A stretch of DNA of 59,314 nt from Desulfovibrio sp. (GTDB lineage Bacteria; Desulfobacterota; Desulfovibrionia; Desulfovibrionales; Desulfovibrionaceae), in contig JAITSV010000057.1 in the NCBI GenBank assembly GCA_031287575.1, forward strand, positions 1-59,314, given 5' to 3'. This document shows positions 38,494-47,347 of this stretch, one piece after another (the stretch's first letter is position 1; every line of letters starts with the position of its first letter). The translations under genes and the position numbers were made by a program. The notes under the pieces are model-generated. The model did not search any database. It was not told the DNA's origin and worked only from the letters and a program-made list of their open reading frames with translations.

Positions 38494-38511
38494 TTGTGAA
38501 CGTTTGCACGA
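38494..38511. promoter_or_regulatory. Rex-operator-like site 2 overlapping the atp transcription start
   Basis: TTGTGAA-N4-TGCACGA has a perfect left half-site and 5 of 7 bases in the right half-site of the Rex consensus. Position just downstream of the predicted start would suit a repressor that releases DNA when NADH is high. rex is encoded at the end of the same gene cluster. Confidence 0.5.
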
Positions 38512-38568
38512 AGTGCCCCATGCGGCCGCCCGCTCCGAAACGGGCGCGGCAGCCACGGGACGGTGCCT

Positions 38569-38847
38569 ATGTTCTTCAATAATTGGTTCAAAATCAACGA
38601 CAAGAAATACCTCGACGCCATTTCCACCGCCGGGGTCATCGGGCTGCACATGGTGTCGGCCACGGTGGTCGGCCTGGGAATGGGCTGGTACCTTGATCGC
38701 TGGTTGGGAACGAAGCCGTGGCTCACCGGGGTGTTCCTGATTCTCGGCATCGTCGCCGGGTTCAAGAACGTCTGGCTGGACTCGCGAAGGCTGCTCAAGG
38801 CCCAGGACAAGGAAGATGCTGAAAAGTTTGGCCCGAAAGACAGATGA
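38569..38847 (+). CDS. AtpZ/AtpI-like Fo accessory protein
   Basis: A 92-residue protein with two membrane helices (about 20-40 and 50-68), PF09527-type 'ATPase gene 1' family (GLHMVSATVVGLGMGWYLDRWLGTKPWLTGVFLILGIVAGFKNVWLD). These proteins precede Fo genes in many bacteria and are linked to c-ring assembly or Mg2+ supply. The start MFFNNWFKIN was preferred over a GTG two codons earlier. Its end overlaps the next gene by 32 bases, so translation is coupled. Confidence 0.82.
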   Translation: MFFNNWFKINDKKYLDAISTAGVIGLHMVSATVVGLGMGWYLDRWLGTKPWLTGVFLILGIVAGFKNVWLDSRRLLKAQDKEDAEKFGPKDR

Positions 38848-39250
38848 ATGGCTGTGGCACAAGGGGTTCCGCGCGTCGGAAATCCGCCTTCTGCTGCGCT
38901 GCCAGCTTCTGGTTTCGGGGGCATCCTTGCTTGCCGGGGTTGCGTGCGCGCCTTTCTGGGACTGGGGGTTGTGGTTCGGCGTGGGGGCCGCGCTATCGAC
39001 CTTCAATTTCTACGCCTTGGCCAAGTTCGTGCAGGGCATCGTCTTCATGCCGTACACGCGCGCCATGGCGGCCGGGCTCATGTTCAGATTCTACGGTCGG
39101 CTGCTGCTTACCGGTCTGGTCCTTTTCGGCCTGATCGTTTGGCTAAAGGTCTCTGTCTCCGCGCTGCTGGCGGGGCTGTCCACGTGCGTTCTCAGCATCG
39201 CCGCGTGGGGAATAGCCAGGGGCGCAGGACAAAAAGTGAAGGAGGCGTAA
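38816..39250 (+). CDS. atpI: ATP synthase subunit I-like protein
   Basis: A 144-residue inner-membrane protein with four predicted helices ([80 protein letters not shown]), the ATP-synt_I (PF03899) pattern. AtpI assists assembly of the c-ring. GGAA precedes the ATG, which lies within the end of the upstream gene. It is followed after 4 bases by atpB. Confidence 0.78.
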   Translation: MLKSLARKTDEWLWHKGFRASEIRLLLRCQLLVSGASLLAGVACAPFWDWGLWFGVGAALSTFNFYALAKFVQGIVFMPYTRAMAAGLMFRFYGRLLLTGLVLFGLIVWLKVSVSALLAGLSTCVLSIAAWGIARGAGQKVKEA

Positions 39251-39254
39251 GGGA

Positions 39255-39956
39255 ATGGCTGGTGGATTGCCGCATCCGGTACTCTGGTCCACGCTGTTGC
39301 ATGTGGATCAGGTCACCATCGGTGGAGCGACCGTCGAGTTCAAGCATGTCTTCTACACGTGGTGTGCCATGGCCGTCCTGTTCAGCCTGGGCCTTGTGGT
39401 CCGTGGCGGGCTGAAACTGGTGCCCGGCGGCATACAGAACGTTTTCGAGGTGGTCATCGGGGGTCTTGAAGACTTCGTGGTGACCAACATCGGAGAGGAT
39501 GGACGCAAGGTGTTCCCGCTGCTTGGCGGCATCTTCCTGTTCATTCTCTTCCAGAACCTGCTGGGGCTGATCCCCGGCTGCGATGCGCCCACGGCCAACG
39601 TGAACACCAACGCGGCCATGGCCGTCTTCGTGTTCCTGTACTACAACTACCAGGGCATCAAGCGCTGGGGGCCGGGCTACATCAAGCATTTCATGGGTCC
39701 CATGTGGTGGCTCACGCCGCTGATGCTGCCGCTGGAACTCATCTCGCACACCGCGCGCCCGCTTTCGCTGACGCTGCGTCTGTTCGGGAACATCCGCGGT
39801 GAAGAAATCGTCATGGTGCTGTTCTTCCTGATGGCTCCCATCGTTGGCACCATCCCGGTCTACTTCCTGTTCCTGCTGGGCAAGGTCCTTCAGTCGTTCA
39901 TCTTCTTCATGCTGACGATGATCTACCTGAAGGGTGCGTTCGAACACGCCCACTAG
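39255..39956 (+). CDS. atpB: ATP synthase Fo subunit a
   Basis: A 233-residue stator membrane subunit that forms the two ion half-channels next to the c-ring. The essential arginine lies in [16 protein letters not shown], preceded by [14 protein letters not shown] as in other a subunits; the N-terminus is short ([13 protein letters not shown]). GGAGG lies upstream of the ATG. Part of the Fo set; the b, delta and F1 genes are not in this window, meaning the ATPase genes are split into at least two loci, as known in Desulfovibrio. Confidence 0.96.
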   Translation: MAGGLPHPVLWSTLLHVDQVTIGGATVEFKHVFYTWCAMAVLFSLGLVVRGGLKLVPGGIQNVFEVVIGGLEDFVVTNIGEDGRKVFPLLGGIFLFILFQNLLGLIPGCDAPTANVNTNAAMAVFVFLYYNYQGIKRWGPGYIKHFMGPMWWLTPLMLPLELISHTARPLSLTLRLFGNIRGEEIVMVLFFLMAPIVGTIPVYFLFLLGKVLQSFIFFMLTMIYLKGAFEHAH

Positions 39957-40036
39957 CCCGAAGGGCGCACGCGCCCGCTGAATCCGAAGGGAATGGTCAA
40001 CCGACCAAAACAACCATACGCAATGAGGAGTTTGTC

Positions 40037-40366
40037 ATGCGCAAGTTTCTGATGATCGCCCTGAACACCGTGGCCCTGATGTCCTTTGCCGCCCTTGCCT
40101 TCGCCGCCGATGGCAAGATGGACGCCGGCGCGCTTGGCCTGACCTGCCTCGCCGCCGCCATCGGCATGGCCATCGCCGCCGCCGGTTGCGGCCTCGGCCA
40201 GGGCATGGGCCTCAAGGCTGCCTGCGAAGGCACCGCGCGCAACCCCGAAGCGGGCGGCAAGATCATGGTTACCCTGATCCTGGGCCTGGCCTTCATCGAA
40301 TCCCTCGCCATCTACGCCCTCGTGGTGAACCTGATCCTGCTCGTCGCCAACCCCTTCGTGGGCTAG
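40037..40366 (+). CDS. atpE: ATP synthase Fo subunit c
   Basis: A 109-residue c subunit with an N-terminal signal-like extension ([26 protein letters not shown]) before the usual two-helix hairpin. The polar loop is ARNPEA. The ion-binding residues are Gln55 in GLGQGMG on helix 1 and Glu88-Ser89 in FIESLAIY on helix 2; Q and E are 33 residues apart, exactly as in the Na+-binding c subunit of Ilyobacter (Gln32, Glu65, Ser66), and Tyr93 matches Tyr70. Phe86 and Leu90 replace the Val63 and Thr67 of that enzyme, so ion specificity is open. GAGG precedes the ATG. Confidence 0.97.
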   Translation: MRKFLMIALNTVALMSFAALAFAADGKMDAGALGLTCLAAAIGMAIAAAGCGLGQGMGLKAACEGTARNPEAGGKIMVTLILGLAFIESLAIYALVVNLILLVANPFVG

Positions 40367-40393
40367 TTCGCGAGCCTCGCTCCGACAGTACGG

Positions 40394-40423
40394 AAGGAGG
40401 CCGTTGCAAACGGCCTCCTTTTT
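40394..40423 (+). terminator. Terminator after atpE
   Basis: Perfect 12-bp stem aaggaggccgtt / aacggcctcctt (40394-40405, 40409-40420), with T-run running to 40423. It separates the Fo genes from rex, so rex is read by readthrough or from its own promoter in the 55 bases that follow. Confidence 0.92.
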
Positions 40424-40478
40424 CAGCATTATGGCGGCTCGCCGTACGACATCCGCCAAACGAGAGACCAATCAAGCC

Positions 40479-41126
40479 ATGCAAACCCCCAAGAGTGAAC
40501 ACATTCCCCGCGCCACCATCCAGCGCCTTGCCGTGTACGTGCAGGTGCTGGAAAACCTGCTGCGCGAAGGGACCGACGTCATTTCCTCCGAACCGCTGGC
40601 CAAGGCGTGCAACGTCAATGCTTCGCAAATCCGCAAGGACCTTGCCTACTTCGGCGAGTTCGGCGTGCGCGGCGTGGGCTATTACGTCAAAAGCCTCATC
40701 GAATCCATCACCAGCGTTCTCGGAGTGAACCGCGAATGGCGCACCGTGCTCGTCGGGGTGGGCAACCTGGGCCGCGCGCTGCTGAACCACAAGGAATTCA
40801 AGCTGCGCGGTTTCCACATCGTGGGTGCCTTCGACTGCGACCCCTTCAAGATCGGCGAGGAAGTCTCCGGCCTTGAGGTGGTGTGCACCAAGCGGCTGAA
40901 GGAAAAAGTGGCCGACCTCGACGTCGAGATCGGCATCATCACCACGCCGCCGGAACGCGCCCAGCGCGCCGCCAACCATCTGGTGGACGCGGGCATCAAG
41001 GGCATTCTCAACTTCGCGCCCGCGCGCATCACGGTGCCGGACGACGTGTTCGTGGAATACGTGGATTTTTTCCACCACCTCTACGCACTGTCGTTCAACA
41101 TCACCTTCGACCGGGCCAATCGCTGA
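40479..41126 (+). CDS. rex: Redox-sensing transcriptional repressor Rex
   Basis: A 215-residue NADH/NAD+-sensing repressor. N-terminal winged helix (1-80; PRATIQRLAVYVQVLENLLREG, SSEPLAKACNVNASQIRKDLAYFGEFGVRGVGY) and Rossmann domain with VGVGNLGRALL (dinucleotide loop), AFDCDPFKIG, IITTPPERAQ and NFAPARI; the final helix (FFHHLYALSFNITF) is the domain-swapped dimer element. In Desulfovibrio Rex is known to control energy-metabolism genes such as sat. The start MQTPKSEHIPR has GAGAG upstream. Two Rex-like operators lie before the first Fo gene. Confidence 0.97.
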   Translation: MQTPKSEHIPRATIQRLAVYVQVLENLLREGTDVISSEPLAKACNVNASQIRKDLAYFGEFGVRGVGYYVKSLIESITSVLGVNREWRTVLVGVGNLGRALLNHKEFKLRGFHIVGAFDCDPFKIGEEVSGLEVVCTKRLKEKVADLDVEIGIITTPPERAQRAANHLVDAGIKGILNFAPARITVPDDVFVEYVDFFHHLYALSFNITFDRANR

Positions 41127-41458
41127 TCCGCACGCGCGCCGCTCACCCTCCGCAGCCGTTCACCGCTGCGCCATGGAACCCGCCTTTCGGCGGGTTCCGT
41201 AGTTGTGCGGCAGACGCCGCCTTCTGACGGGCTCCATAGTTGCAGGGCTGGCACTGCCGGACACGGGGTTCACGGGCCTGAAGCTGCCACTACCGCACGC
41301 CGGGTTCCGGCTCCCGCCCCCTGCTTGTGGTCGTGCCGCGCCCGCGCTAGGGTACGACCATGCCTCCCGCAAGGCATGCCTTGGTCCGGCGTCCGGTACC
41401 GCCCAGGGTCCACGCCGCGCGCGGACCGTCCCGCCTCCCTCCAAACCACGGAGCGCCC
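41127..41458. other. Spacer with a tetraloop hairpin and near-duplicate 15-mers
   Basis: 41175-41198 forms a perfect 10-bp stem ggaacccgcc / ggcgggttcc with a tttc loop, the likely end of the rex transcript though no T-run follows. The sequence cgggttccgtagttg is echoed ~37 bases later as cgggctccatagttg. No gene is visible in the 332 bp. Confidence 0.5.
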
Positions 41459-42346
41459 ATGGACACCCCCCATCGCCCATCCGCATCGGCCTGCCCGCCT
41501 GCCGCAACGTCCACGTCGTCCGCCCCCGCTTCCGCGTCCGGCAAATCCCGCGCCCATGTCCGCTGCTTCGCCCTGCTCACGGACTTCGGGCTGGACGACC
41601 CGTACGTGGGCCAGTTGAAAGGCGTGCTGCACCGGCTGGCCCCCTCCGTGCCGGCCATCGACATTTCGCACGGGGTGCCGCCCCACCGGGTGGAAACCGC
41701 CGCCTTCTTCCTGGCGGCCAGCCATCCGCACTTTCCTGCCGGGTCCATCTTCATCTGCGTGGTGGACCCCGGCGTGGGCACGCCGCGCGGCCTCGTCTCC
41801 ATGGAAACCGGCGGTCAGGTGATGCTGGCCCCGGACAACGGCCTGCTACATCTGGCGGCGGAAGCCCGCCCCGACGCGGTGCTGCGCAAACTGGACCCGG
41901 CCCGCCTGCCCGATCCGCAAAGCGCCACCTTCCACGGGCGCGACGTGCTGGCCCCACTGGCCGCGCGCCTGGCGGGCGGCGAATCCCTTGCCGCCTTCGG
42001 AGACCCGGTGCTGCCCACCGATCTCGCCCGCCCCCCGTGGGCCGTGCCCCGGCGCGAATCGGACGGCGTGCACGCCGCCGTGCTGCACGTGGACCGCTTC
42101 GGCAACGTGGTCCTGAACCTCTCGCTACGCGAATGGGACTGGCTGGCCGCCTGCCGCCTGCATCTGCCCGACGGCACCCTGATCGACATCGCCCGAGCCG
42201 CCACCTACGCCGACATCCCCACAGGGCGCACCGGCCTGGTGGCGGGCAGCCAGGGCTACATGGAACTGGCCTCGGACAAGGCCTCCGCCGCCGAACGGCA
42301 CTGGCTGCGACCGGGCGCGGAAGTGCTGCTGGAGGACTGCCGGTGA
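41459..42346 (+). CDS. SAM hydroxide adenosyltransferase / SAM hydrolase (DUF62)
   Basis: A 295-residue DUF62 protein, the family that uses hydroxide to split S-adenosylmethionine into adenosine and methionine. The Asp of LLTDFGLDDPYVGQLKG, together with the later HGRDVLAPLAARLA, marks the catalytic trimer interface; the N-terminal domain includes DISHGVPPH and CVVDPGVGTPR, the C-terminal beta domain DRFGNVVLNL. The first ~35 residues (Ala/Ser/Pro-rich) are additional. Its stop overlaps the cobS start. The physiological role in bacteria is uncertain. Confidence 0.9.
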   Translation: MDTPHRPSASACPPAATSTSSAPASASGKSRAHVRCFALLTDFGLDDPYVGQLKGVLHRLAPSVPAIDISHGVPPHRVETAAFFLAASHPHFPAGSIFICVVDPGVGTPRGLVSMETGGQVMLAPDNGLLHLAAEARPDAVLRKLDPARLPDPQSATFHGRDVLAPLAARLAGGESLAAFGDPVLPTDLARPPWAVPRRESDGVHAAVLHVDRFGNVVLNLSLREWDWLAACRLHLPDGTLIDIARAATYADIPTGRTGLVAGSQGYMELASDKASAAERHWLRPGAEVLLEDCR

Positions 42347-43098
42347 AACTGGCCCCCCTGCTGGCCTCCCAATGGCGCGCCCTTGTCCTGTCCACGGGCT
42401 TCCTGACCCGGCTTGCCCCGGCCCGCGCCGCCACCGACACGGAAATGGCCGCCGGGGTGGCCCATTACCCGCTGGTGGGGCTGCTGGCCGGGCTGGCATG
42501 CGCCGGGCCGTTCCTGCTGGGGCTGCTCGGCGGGCATCCCTGGGTGCAGGCCCTGGGCTACGCGGCCCTGCTGCTGTGGGCCACGCGCGGCCTGCACTGG
42601 GACGGCTGGGCCGACCTCATGGACGCCTGGGGCAGTGCCGCCACCGGCGACCGGTTCTGGGACATCCTGAAGGACAGCCGCATCGGGGCCTTCGGGGTGC
42701 TGGGCATCGTCTTCGGCGTGCTGGGACAGGTGGTGCTGGCCCACGAAGTCATCACCATGGGCCGGACCGGGGCGCTGGTGTGGGCCCCCGTGCTGGGACG
42801 CGCCGCCTGCGTGGTGCTGGCGGCCTGCGTGCCCCCCGGCACCCGCTCCACCCTGGGCCGCCTGACGTCCGCCGGGGCCACCCACATGACCGTGCTGTTC
42901 TGCGCCGGGGTGGCGGCAGCCACCGGCGTGGTCCTGGCCGGGCCGCCCGCCGTGCTGGCCGCCGCCCTACCCTGCGCCTGCGCCGTGGCCTGGCTGGCTG
43001 CGCTGGCCCGCCGCGAGGGCGGCCTGAACGGCGATTTCCTGGGGGCGTGCATCATTCTGGGCGAACTGTCGGCACTGCTGGGCAGCGTGCTCGCATAA
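42343..43098 (+). CDS. cobS: Adenosylcobinamide-GDP ribazoletransferase (cobalamin synthase)
   Basis: CobS joins alpha-ribazole to adenosylcobinamide-GDP, the last step of B12 assembly, in the inner membrane. The 251-residue polytopic protein shows FLTRLAPARA, HYPLVGLLAG, TRGLHWDGWADLMDAWGS, ILKDSRIGAFGVLGIV and the ARREGGLNGDFLGA C-terminal motif. The start codon is GTG within GTGA overlapping the upstream stop, so translation is coupled. No other cob gene is adjacent, but the corrinoid-enzyme activator gene lies ~4.5 kb away. Confidence 0.93.
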   Translation: MKLAPLLASQWRALVLSTGFLTRLAPARAATDTEMAAGVAHYPLVGLLAGLACAGPFLLGLLGGHPWVQALGYAALLLWATRGLHWDGWADLMDAWGSAATGDRFWDILKDSRIGAFGVLGIVFGVLGQVVLAHEVITMGRTGALVWAPVLGRAACVVLAACVPPGTRSTLGRLTSAGATHMTVLFCAGVAAATGVVLAGPPAVLAAALPCACAVAWLAALARREGGLNGDFLGACIILGELSALLGSVLA

Positions 43099-43203
43099 CT
43101 GCCCCCACGCCCGGCCCGGTATTTGCTATCCCGGGATGGACCAGACGCCGCACGACGACATTCCGACGCCAGCGCCCTGGCCACGACCGTGAAAGGACCA
43201 CGC

Positions 43204-43644
43204 ATGCCCCCGTTCCGTTTCCGCCTGCAACAGGTTCTCGACTACCGGGAACAGTTGGAGGAACAGGCCAAGCTGGCCTTCGCCCGCGCCAAGGCCGCCC
43301 ACGAGGCGCAACAGCGCCAGGTGGAGGCGGTACGCGCGGCCATTGCCGAAGCGGAACGGAAACTGTACGAAGACGCGCGCCTCACGCGCGACGAACTCTG
43401 GCTGCAACGCAACTTCCTGCGCGGCCTGCGCGAAGACCTGACCCATGCCGAACTGCGCCTGCGCATGCTGGCCCAGATGATGGAACAGGCCCGCGCGGAA
43501 CTGGTGAAAAAATCGCAGGAACGCAAACTGCTGGAAAAGCTCAAGGACAAACAGGCGGCCCGCCATGCGCACGACGAACTCCTCCGCGAACAGCGTACCT
43601 ATGACGAAACCGCAACGCTTCGCTTCGAGCCTCCGTCTTTCTAG
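43204..43644 (+). CDS. fliJ: Flagellar FliJ protein
   Basis: A 146-residue almost fully coiled-coil protein starting MPPFRFRLQQVLDYREQLEEQAKLAFARAK, the classic FliJ opening. FliJ binds FliI/FlhA and escorts export chaperones in the flagellar type III secretion apparatus. AAAGGA precedes the ATG. Its last 44 bases overlap the next gene. fliH and fliI are not adjacent. Confidence 0.85.
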   Translation: MPPFRFRLQQVLDYREQLEEQAKLAFARAKAAHEAQQRQVEAVRAAIAEAERKLYEDARLTRDELWLQRNFLRGLREDLTHAELRLRMLAQMMEQARAELVKKSQERKLLEKLKDKQAARHAHDELLREQRTYDETATLRFEPPSF

Positions 43645-44548
43645 AATCTGCCGCTGGCTGCTCACCGCCGCCGCCATCAAGGTGGCGCTGCTGGTGGCCT
43701 TTGCCCTGGAACAGCCGTGGCCCTTCGCCACCGCAGCGGCCCCCTCGGCCGTGGCCGTGGCCCCGGCACGCAGCGAGGCGGACCTCGCCGCACGTACCGG
43801 GCAGGCCTTGCGGCCCGGGCAATCCGGACAGTCTGACCCAACGGGGCAGACAGCACAATCCGGCCATGATGCCGAATCCCAGCCCCTGGCGGCGGACATC
43901 GCCCGTGCCGTGGGCCTGACCGCTGCCGCCACCCCCGCCTCCCCCGCACCCGCCGTCAACGACGCGCGGGGCCGCATGAACCGCGACGGCACCGCCTGGG
44001 CCGCCGAAGCCCAGCCCGCCCCGGCACCTACCCAGCCGGGCGCCGCGCCTGCCGCACCCGCCGCCCCATCTTCCGCCCTGCCCGCGGCCGCCGGTCTGCC
44101 GGGTTCCTCGTCCATGGGTTCGGGCACCGCCGCCCCCTCCCCCGCACAGCCCGGCGCCCAATCCGGTCAGGCCACCCAGGCCGCCATGGACGCCCTGAAC
44201 CGCAAGCAGGACGACCTGAGCCGCCGCGAACAGGAACTGAAAAGCCTGGAACAGCAGGTGGATGCCAAGCTGGCCCAGATGCAGGACCTGGAGGCGCGCA
44301 TCAAGACCATGCTCAAGGATGCGCAGGGCATGAAGGACGAAAAGCTGCGCCATCTGGTGGACGTGTACACCAACATGAAGGCCAAGCAGGCGGCAGCCGT
44401 GCTGGAAACCCTGGACGAGAAGATCGCCGTCAGGATTCTGGCGGGCATGCGCGGCAGGCAGGCGGGCGAAATCCTGACCTTCGTGCAGGCGGAAAAGGCC
44501 GCCAAGCTGTCCGAGGCGCTCACCCGCATGCAACTGCCCCTCGAATAG
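43601..44548 (+). CDS. MotE-like periplasmic motility protein (MgtE N-domain-like)
   Basis: A 315-residue protein: one N-terminal membrane helix (about 17-35; LLTAAAIKVALLVAFAL), a ~160-residue Ala/Pro/Gly/Ser-rich disordered spacer, a coiled coil (about 205-250; LNRKQDDLSRREQELKSLEQQVDAKLAQMQDLEARIK) and a C-terminal helical domain (VDVYTNMKAKQAAAVLETLDEKIAVRILAGMRGRQAGEIL) like that of MotE, the chaperone for MotC, and the MgtE N-domain. The start MTKPQRFASS overlaps fliJ, indicating translational coupling and a flagellar role. Confidence 0.78.
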   Translation: MTKPQRFASSLRLSRICRWLLTAAAIKVALLVAFALEQPWPFATAAAPSAVAVAPARSEADLAARTGQALRPGQSGQSDPTGQTAQSGHDAESQPLAADIARAVGLTAAATPASPAPAVNDARGRMNRDGTAWAAEAQPAPAPTQPGAAPAAPAAPSSALPAAAGLPGSSSMGSGTAAPSPAQPGAQSGQATQAAMDALNRKQDDLSRREQELKSLEQQVDAKLAQMQDLEARIKTMLKDAQGMKDEKLRHLVDVYTNMKAKQAAAVLETLDEKIAVRILAGMRGRQAGEILTFVQAEKAAKLSEALTRMQLPLE

Positions 44549-44551
44549 CGC

Positions 44552-45385
44552 ATGGCCCGTCTCGCGCTTACCGTTTCCTACGTGGGCACCCGGTTGGCCG
44601 GGTGGCAGATCCAGGCCCGCACCGACCGACCCCAGCCGCGCACGGTGCAGGGCGAACTGGAGCGCATCGCCGAACGCATCGTGGGCGCGCCGGTGCGCCT
44701 GCACGGCGCGGGCCGCACCGATTCCGGCGTGCATGCCGAGGCCCAGGTTGCCCACATGGACGTGCCCGATCACCGGGCGGACCTGGACTGGCAGCGCGCC
44801 TTCAACGCCGGGCTGCCCGACGACATTTCCGTGGCCGCGGTGGTCCGCGTGCCCGACGGCTTTCACTCCCGCTTCGACGCGCGCGGCAAGACCTACACCT
44901 ACCGGATATGGCCCGAACGACGCTGGGTGCCGCCCAGGCTGGCTCCCTTCGCGTGGGCCACGGGGCCGCTTGATCTGGACGCCATGGACGCCGCCGCCGC
45001 GCACCTGCACGGCACGCACGACTTCGCCAGCTTCCAGAACACCGGCACCGATATCGTCACCACCGTGCGCACCGTGACCAGGGTGGCCCGTCGCGAGGAG
45101 GGCGAAGCTCCGGCCCTGACCACGCTGCCGGGCGCACAGCCCCTGACGGGCACGGGCGATACCTCGAGTGCCATGGTCGGGGGCCTGCGCGTTATCGCCT
45201 GGGACTTCGAGGCCGACGGCTTTCTCAAGCAGATGGTGCGCAACATGATGGGCCTGCTGGTGGCCGTGGGGCGCGGCAAGCTGCACCCCGATGCCGTGCC
45301 CGCCATCCTGGCCGCCCGCGACCGCACGACCGCCCCGGCCACGGCCCCCGCGCACGGACTGACCCTGACCCGCGTACACTACTAG
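44552..45385 (+). CDS. truA: tRNA pseudouridine(38-40) synthase
   Basis: A 277-residue enzyme converting uridines 38-40 of the tRNA anticodon arm to pseudouridine. The catalytic aspartate is in [17 protein letters not shown]; other marks are [35 protein letters not shown] and [21 protein letters not shown]. An insertion of about 30 residues ([19 protein letters not shown]) is longer than in the E. coli protein. It starts 3 bases after the MotE-like gene's stop, so it is co-transcribed with flagellar genes. A terminator follows. Confidence 0.95.
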   Translation: MARLALTVSYVGTRLAGWQIQARTDRPQPRTVQGELERIAERIVGAPVRLHGAGRTDSGVHAEAQVAHMDVPDHRADLDWQRAFNAGLPDDISVAAVVRVPDGFHSRFDARGKTYTYRIWPERRWVPPRLAPFAWATGPLDLDAMDAAAAHLHGTHDFASFQNTGTDIVTTVRTVTRVARREEGEAPALTTLPGAQPLTGTGDTSSAMVGGLRVIAWDFEADGFLKQMVRNMMGLLVAVGRGKLHPDAVPAILAARDRTTAPATAPAHGLTLTRVHY

Positions 45386-45483
45386 GGGCGGCTTCCTCCG
45401 ATCTTTCCCGCCGCAGGTTTGCCAGCCCACCCGCGAACATCGACGGCACCCTTCGCCAACGCATCCCCTTCCCACGACACGAA

Positions 45484-45518
45484 ACGGCGCACCCTTTCGG
45501 GCGCGCCGTCGTTTGTTT
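45484..45518 (+). terminator. Terminator between convergent truA and fliM
   Basis: Stem acggcgc-a-ccc / ggg-c-gcgccgt (one mismatch) with tttc loop, followed by CGTTTGTTTCC on the plus strand; on the minus strand GTTTCGTG follows. It probably serves truA and, less well, fliM. Confidence 0.75.
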
Positions 45519-45548
45519 CCCATGCCGCGTGGAGCGGACCGCCGCGCA

Positions 45549-46529
45549 TCAGGTGTAGCGCGGCTCTTCTTCCTTGATGATCTGGAAGGCCTTGTTGGCC
45601 TTCACCGTGCCGGAAATGCCCCAGAACTTGGTCACGCCCTGCACGGTGCATTCCAGCAGGTCGTCGGTGTCGGTATCCAGCAGCAGCACGTCGCCCACCT
45701 GCAACCGCAACAGCTGGTTGCCGGTGATCTTGGACTCGCCGAAGTGGATCTTGAGGTTCACCGGGGTTTCCATCAGCCGTTCCTTCAGGCGCGAAACCCA
45801 GGCATGGTCCACTTCCAGGCGTTCGGTCTGGAAGCTGGCGTGCAGCTTGGAGCGAATGGGTTCGATGGTGGCGTACGGCAGGCAGATGACCATGGATCCG
45901 ATGGCCGTCTCCAGTTCCACCTCGAAGGTGATCACCACCACCACGTCGCTGGGCGGCACGATGGCCGCGAACTGGGGGTTGATTTCGGAGCGCACCAGTT
46001 CAAGGCTCACGTCGTGCACCGGGCGCCACGATTCTTCCATGTTGTCGAGGGCGATCTTGATCACCCGGTCCACGATGGCCTGCTCGATGCGGGTGAATTC
46101 GCGGCCCTCGATCTTGGGCTGGCTGCCCGCGCCGCCGAAGAAATTTTCCACCAGGGCGAAGACCAGGCGCGAATCCACCACGATGATGGCGTTGCCACGC
46201 AACGGCTCCATCTTGAAAATATTGATGCTGGTGGGCACCGGCAGCGAGCGCATGAAGTCGCCGAACTTGGTCATGTCGATGGAGATGGGGTTCAGCTCCA
46301 CCCGCTTGCGCACGGTGTTGGACAGCGCGTTGGTGCACAGCCGCGCGAACCGGTCGTTGACGATTTCAAGCACCGGCATGCGACCGCGAATGATGCGGTC
46401 CTGATTGGCGAGGTCGAACGGGACGATGCCCGAGTCGTCCTCGGGGATGTCGGTCTCGCTCTCTATCTCGCCGCCGGAAAGGCCGCGGAGCAGTGCATCG
46501 ACCTCGTCCTGCGCCAGAATCTTGTTCAT
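45549..46529 (-). CDS. fliM: Flagellar motor switch protein FliM
   Basis: A 326-residue C-ring protein that binds CheY-P and sets rotor direction. The N-terminal CheY-P peptide is MNKILAQDEVDALLRGLSGGE; the middle CheC-like domain carries GGAGSQPKIEGREFTRIE; the C-terminal SpoA domain follows (PVNLKIHFGESKITGNQLLRLQVGDVLLLDTD). The start gives exactly the conserved N-terminus, with GAGGAG about 11 bases upstream. No fliN or other switch gene is adjacent. Confidence 0.97.
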   Translation of the reverse strand: MNKILAQDEVDALLRGLSGGEIESETDIPEDDSGIVPFDLANQDRIIRGRMPVLEIVNDRFARLCTNALSNTVRKRVELNPISIDMTKFGDFMRSLPVPTSINIFKMEPLRGNAIIVVDSRLVFALVENFFGGAGSQPKIEGREFTRIEQAIVDRVIKIALDNMEESWRPVHDVSLELVRSEINPQFAAIVPPSDVVVVITFEVELETAIGSMVICLPYATIEPIRSKLHASFQTERLEVDHAWVSRLKERLMETPVNLKIHFGESKITGNQLLRLQVGDVLLLDTDTDDLLECTVQGVTKFWGISGTVKANKAFQIIKEEEPRYT

Positions 46530-46879
46530 GGGGTGCGGGCTCCTCGCGCATGGAATACTGAATGGCCTGATAGTGGCAGCGACGGCGGGCCGGGTCAAGC
46601 TTCGGCCCGGTCCGGCGGGCCTTGCATCGGGCGGGCCTTGCATCGGGCTGGCCCGGCTGACCGGGTAGCCTGACCGAGTGGGCTGGCTGGCCTGACTGGC
46701 TTGGCGGGCTTGCCCGAAAGGCCGAACGGACCCGGAAGATACGCCGCAACCGGGAGAATACTGCCGCCGCCTGATTTCATGCAAGATGAACGCCAAGCAG
46801 TGCAAACAGCACCGGCAGCCGCCGCGAAACATCCGTGGGTGGGCAGGGTGGACGGGAGGCCGCCCGGCGGGCCGCGCCG
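46530..46879. repeat. Spacer with a duplicated 16-mer
   Basis: 350 bp upstream of fliM without a gene. gcgggccttgcatcgg occurs twice in tandem (46615-46630, 46631-46646), followed to about 46715 by degenerate GGCTGGC/CTGACC-type repeats. Confidence 0.5.
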
Positions 46880-47347
46880 CTATTCGTCGGGCAGCTTGGG
46901 ATAGCGAAGGCGCATGCGCTGCACCACGTCGGCCTTGACGTAGTCGAGCATGGTCACGATCTCGGAAAGCGGGAGCCGCGAACGGGTCTGTTCCCTGTAA
47001 CCGCGGGCCTTGGCCAGTTGTTCCGCGCTCAGCAGCCGCTCGTGCAGCAGCACGTCGAGAATGGAACCGAACTGGCTTGCCTGCTGGCGGGCATCGCGCT
47101 GTCTGCGTACTTCCATGGCTTGGCTGGCGCGCTTGTCGGCCTCGGCCAGCCTGCGGCCCAATTCATATTCCACGACCTTGAGCTGCTGGATGTTCTCCTG
47201 CAACTTGCGCAGATCCACGGCCAACGCACGGCGCCGGGCATGCAGTGCGCGCAGGCGTTCCTCGTGCGCGGCGCGGGAACGCTGGTTGGCAACCAGCACC
47301 ACCACCAACAGCACAAAGCCGACCACCGCGCCAAACACGATTTCCAT
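46880..47347 (-). CDS. Membrane-anchored coiled-coil protein, unknown
   Basis: A 155-residue protein: one N-terminal membrane helix (MEIVFGAVVGFVLLVVVLVAN), a long coiled coil (about 25-100; EERLRALHARRRALAVDLRKLQENIQQLKVVEYELGRRLAEADKRAS), and a small C-terminal helical region (ILDVLLHERLLSAEQLAKARGY...IVTMLDYVKADVVQRM). The C-terminal part is reminiscent of a short winged-helix or GspE-N-like motif, without real proof. AAGGAG precedes the ATG. It is upstream of fliM on the same strand but 350 bp away. Family not recognised. Confidence 0.75.
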   Translation of the reverse strand: MEIVFGAVVGFVLLVVVLVANQRSRAAHEERLRALHARRRALAVDLRKLQENIQQLKVVEYELGRRLAEADKRASQAMEVRRQRDARQQASQFGSILDVLLHERLLSAEQLAKARGYREQTRSRLPLSEIVTMLDYVKADVVQRMRLRYPKLPDE

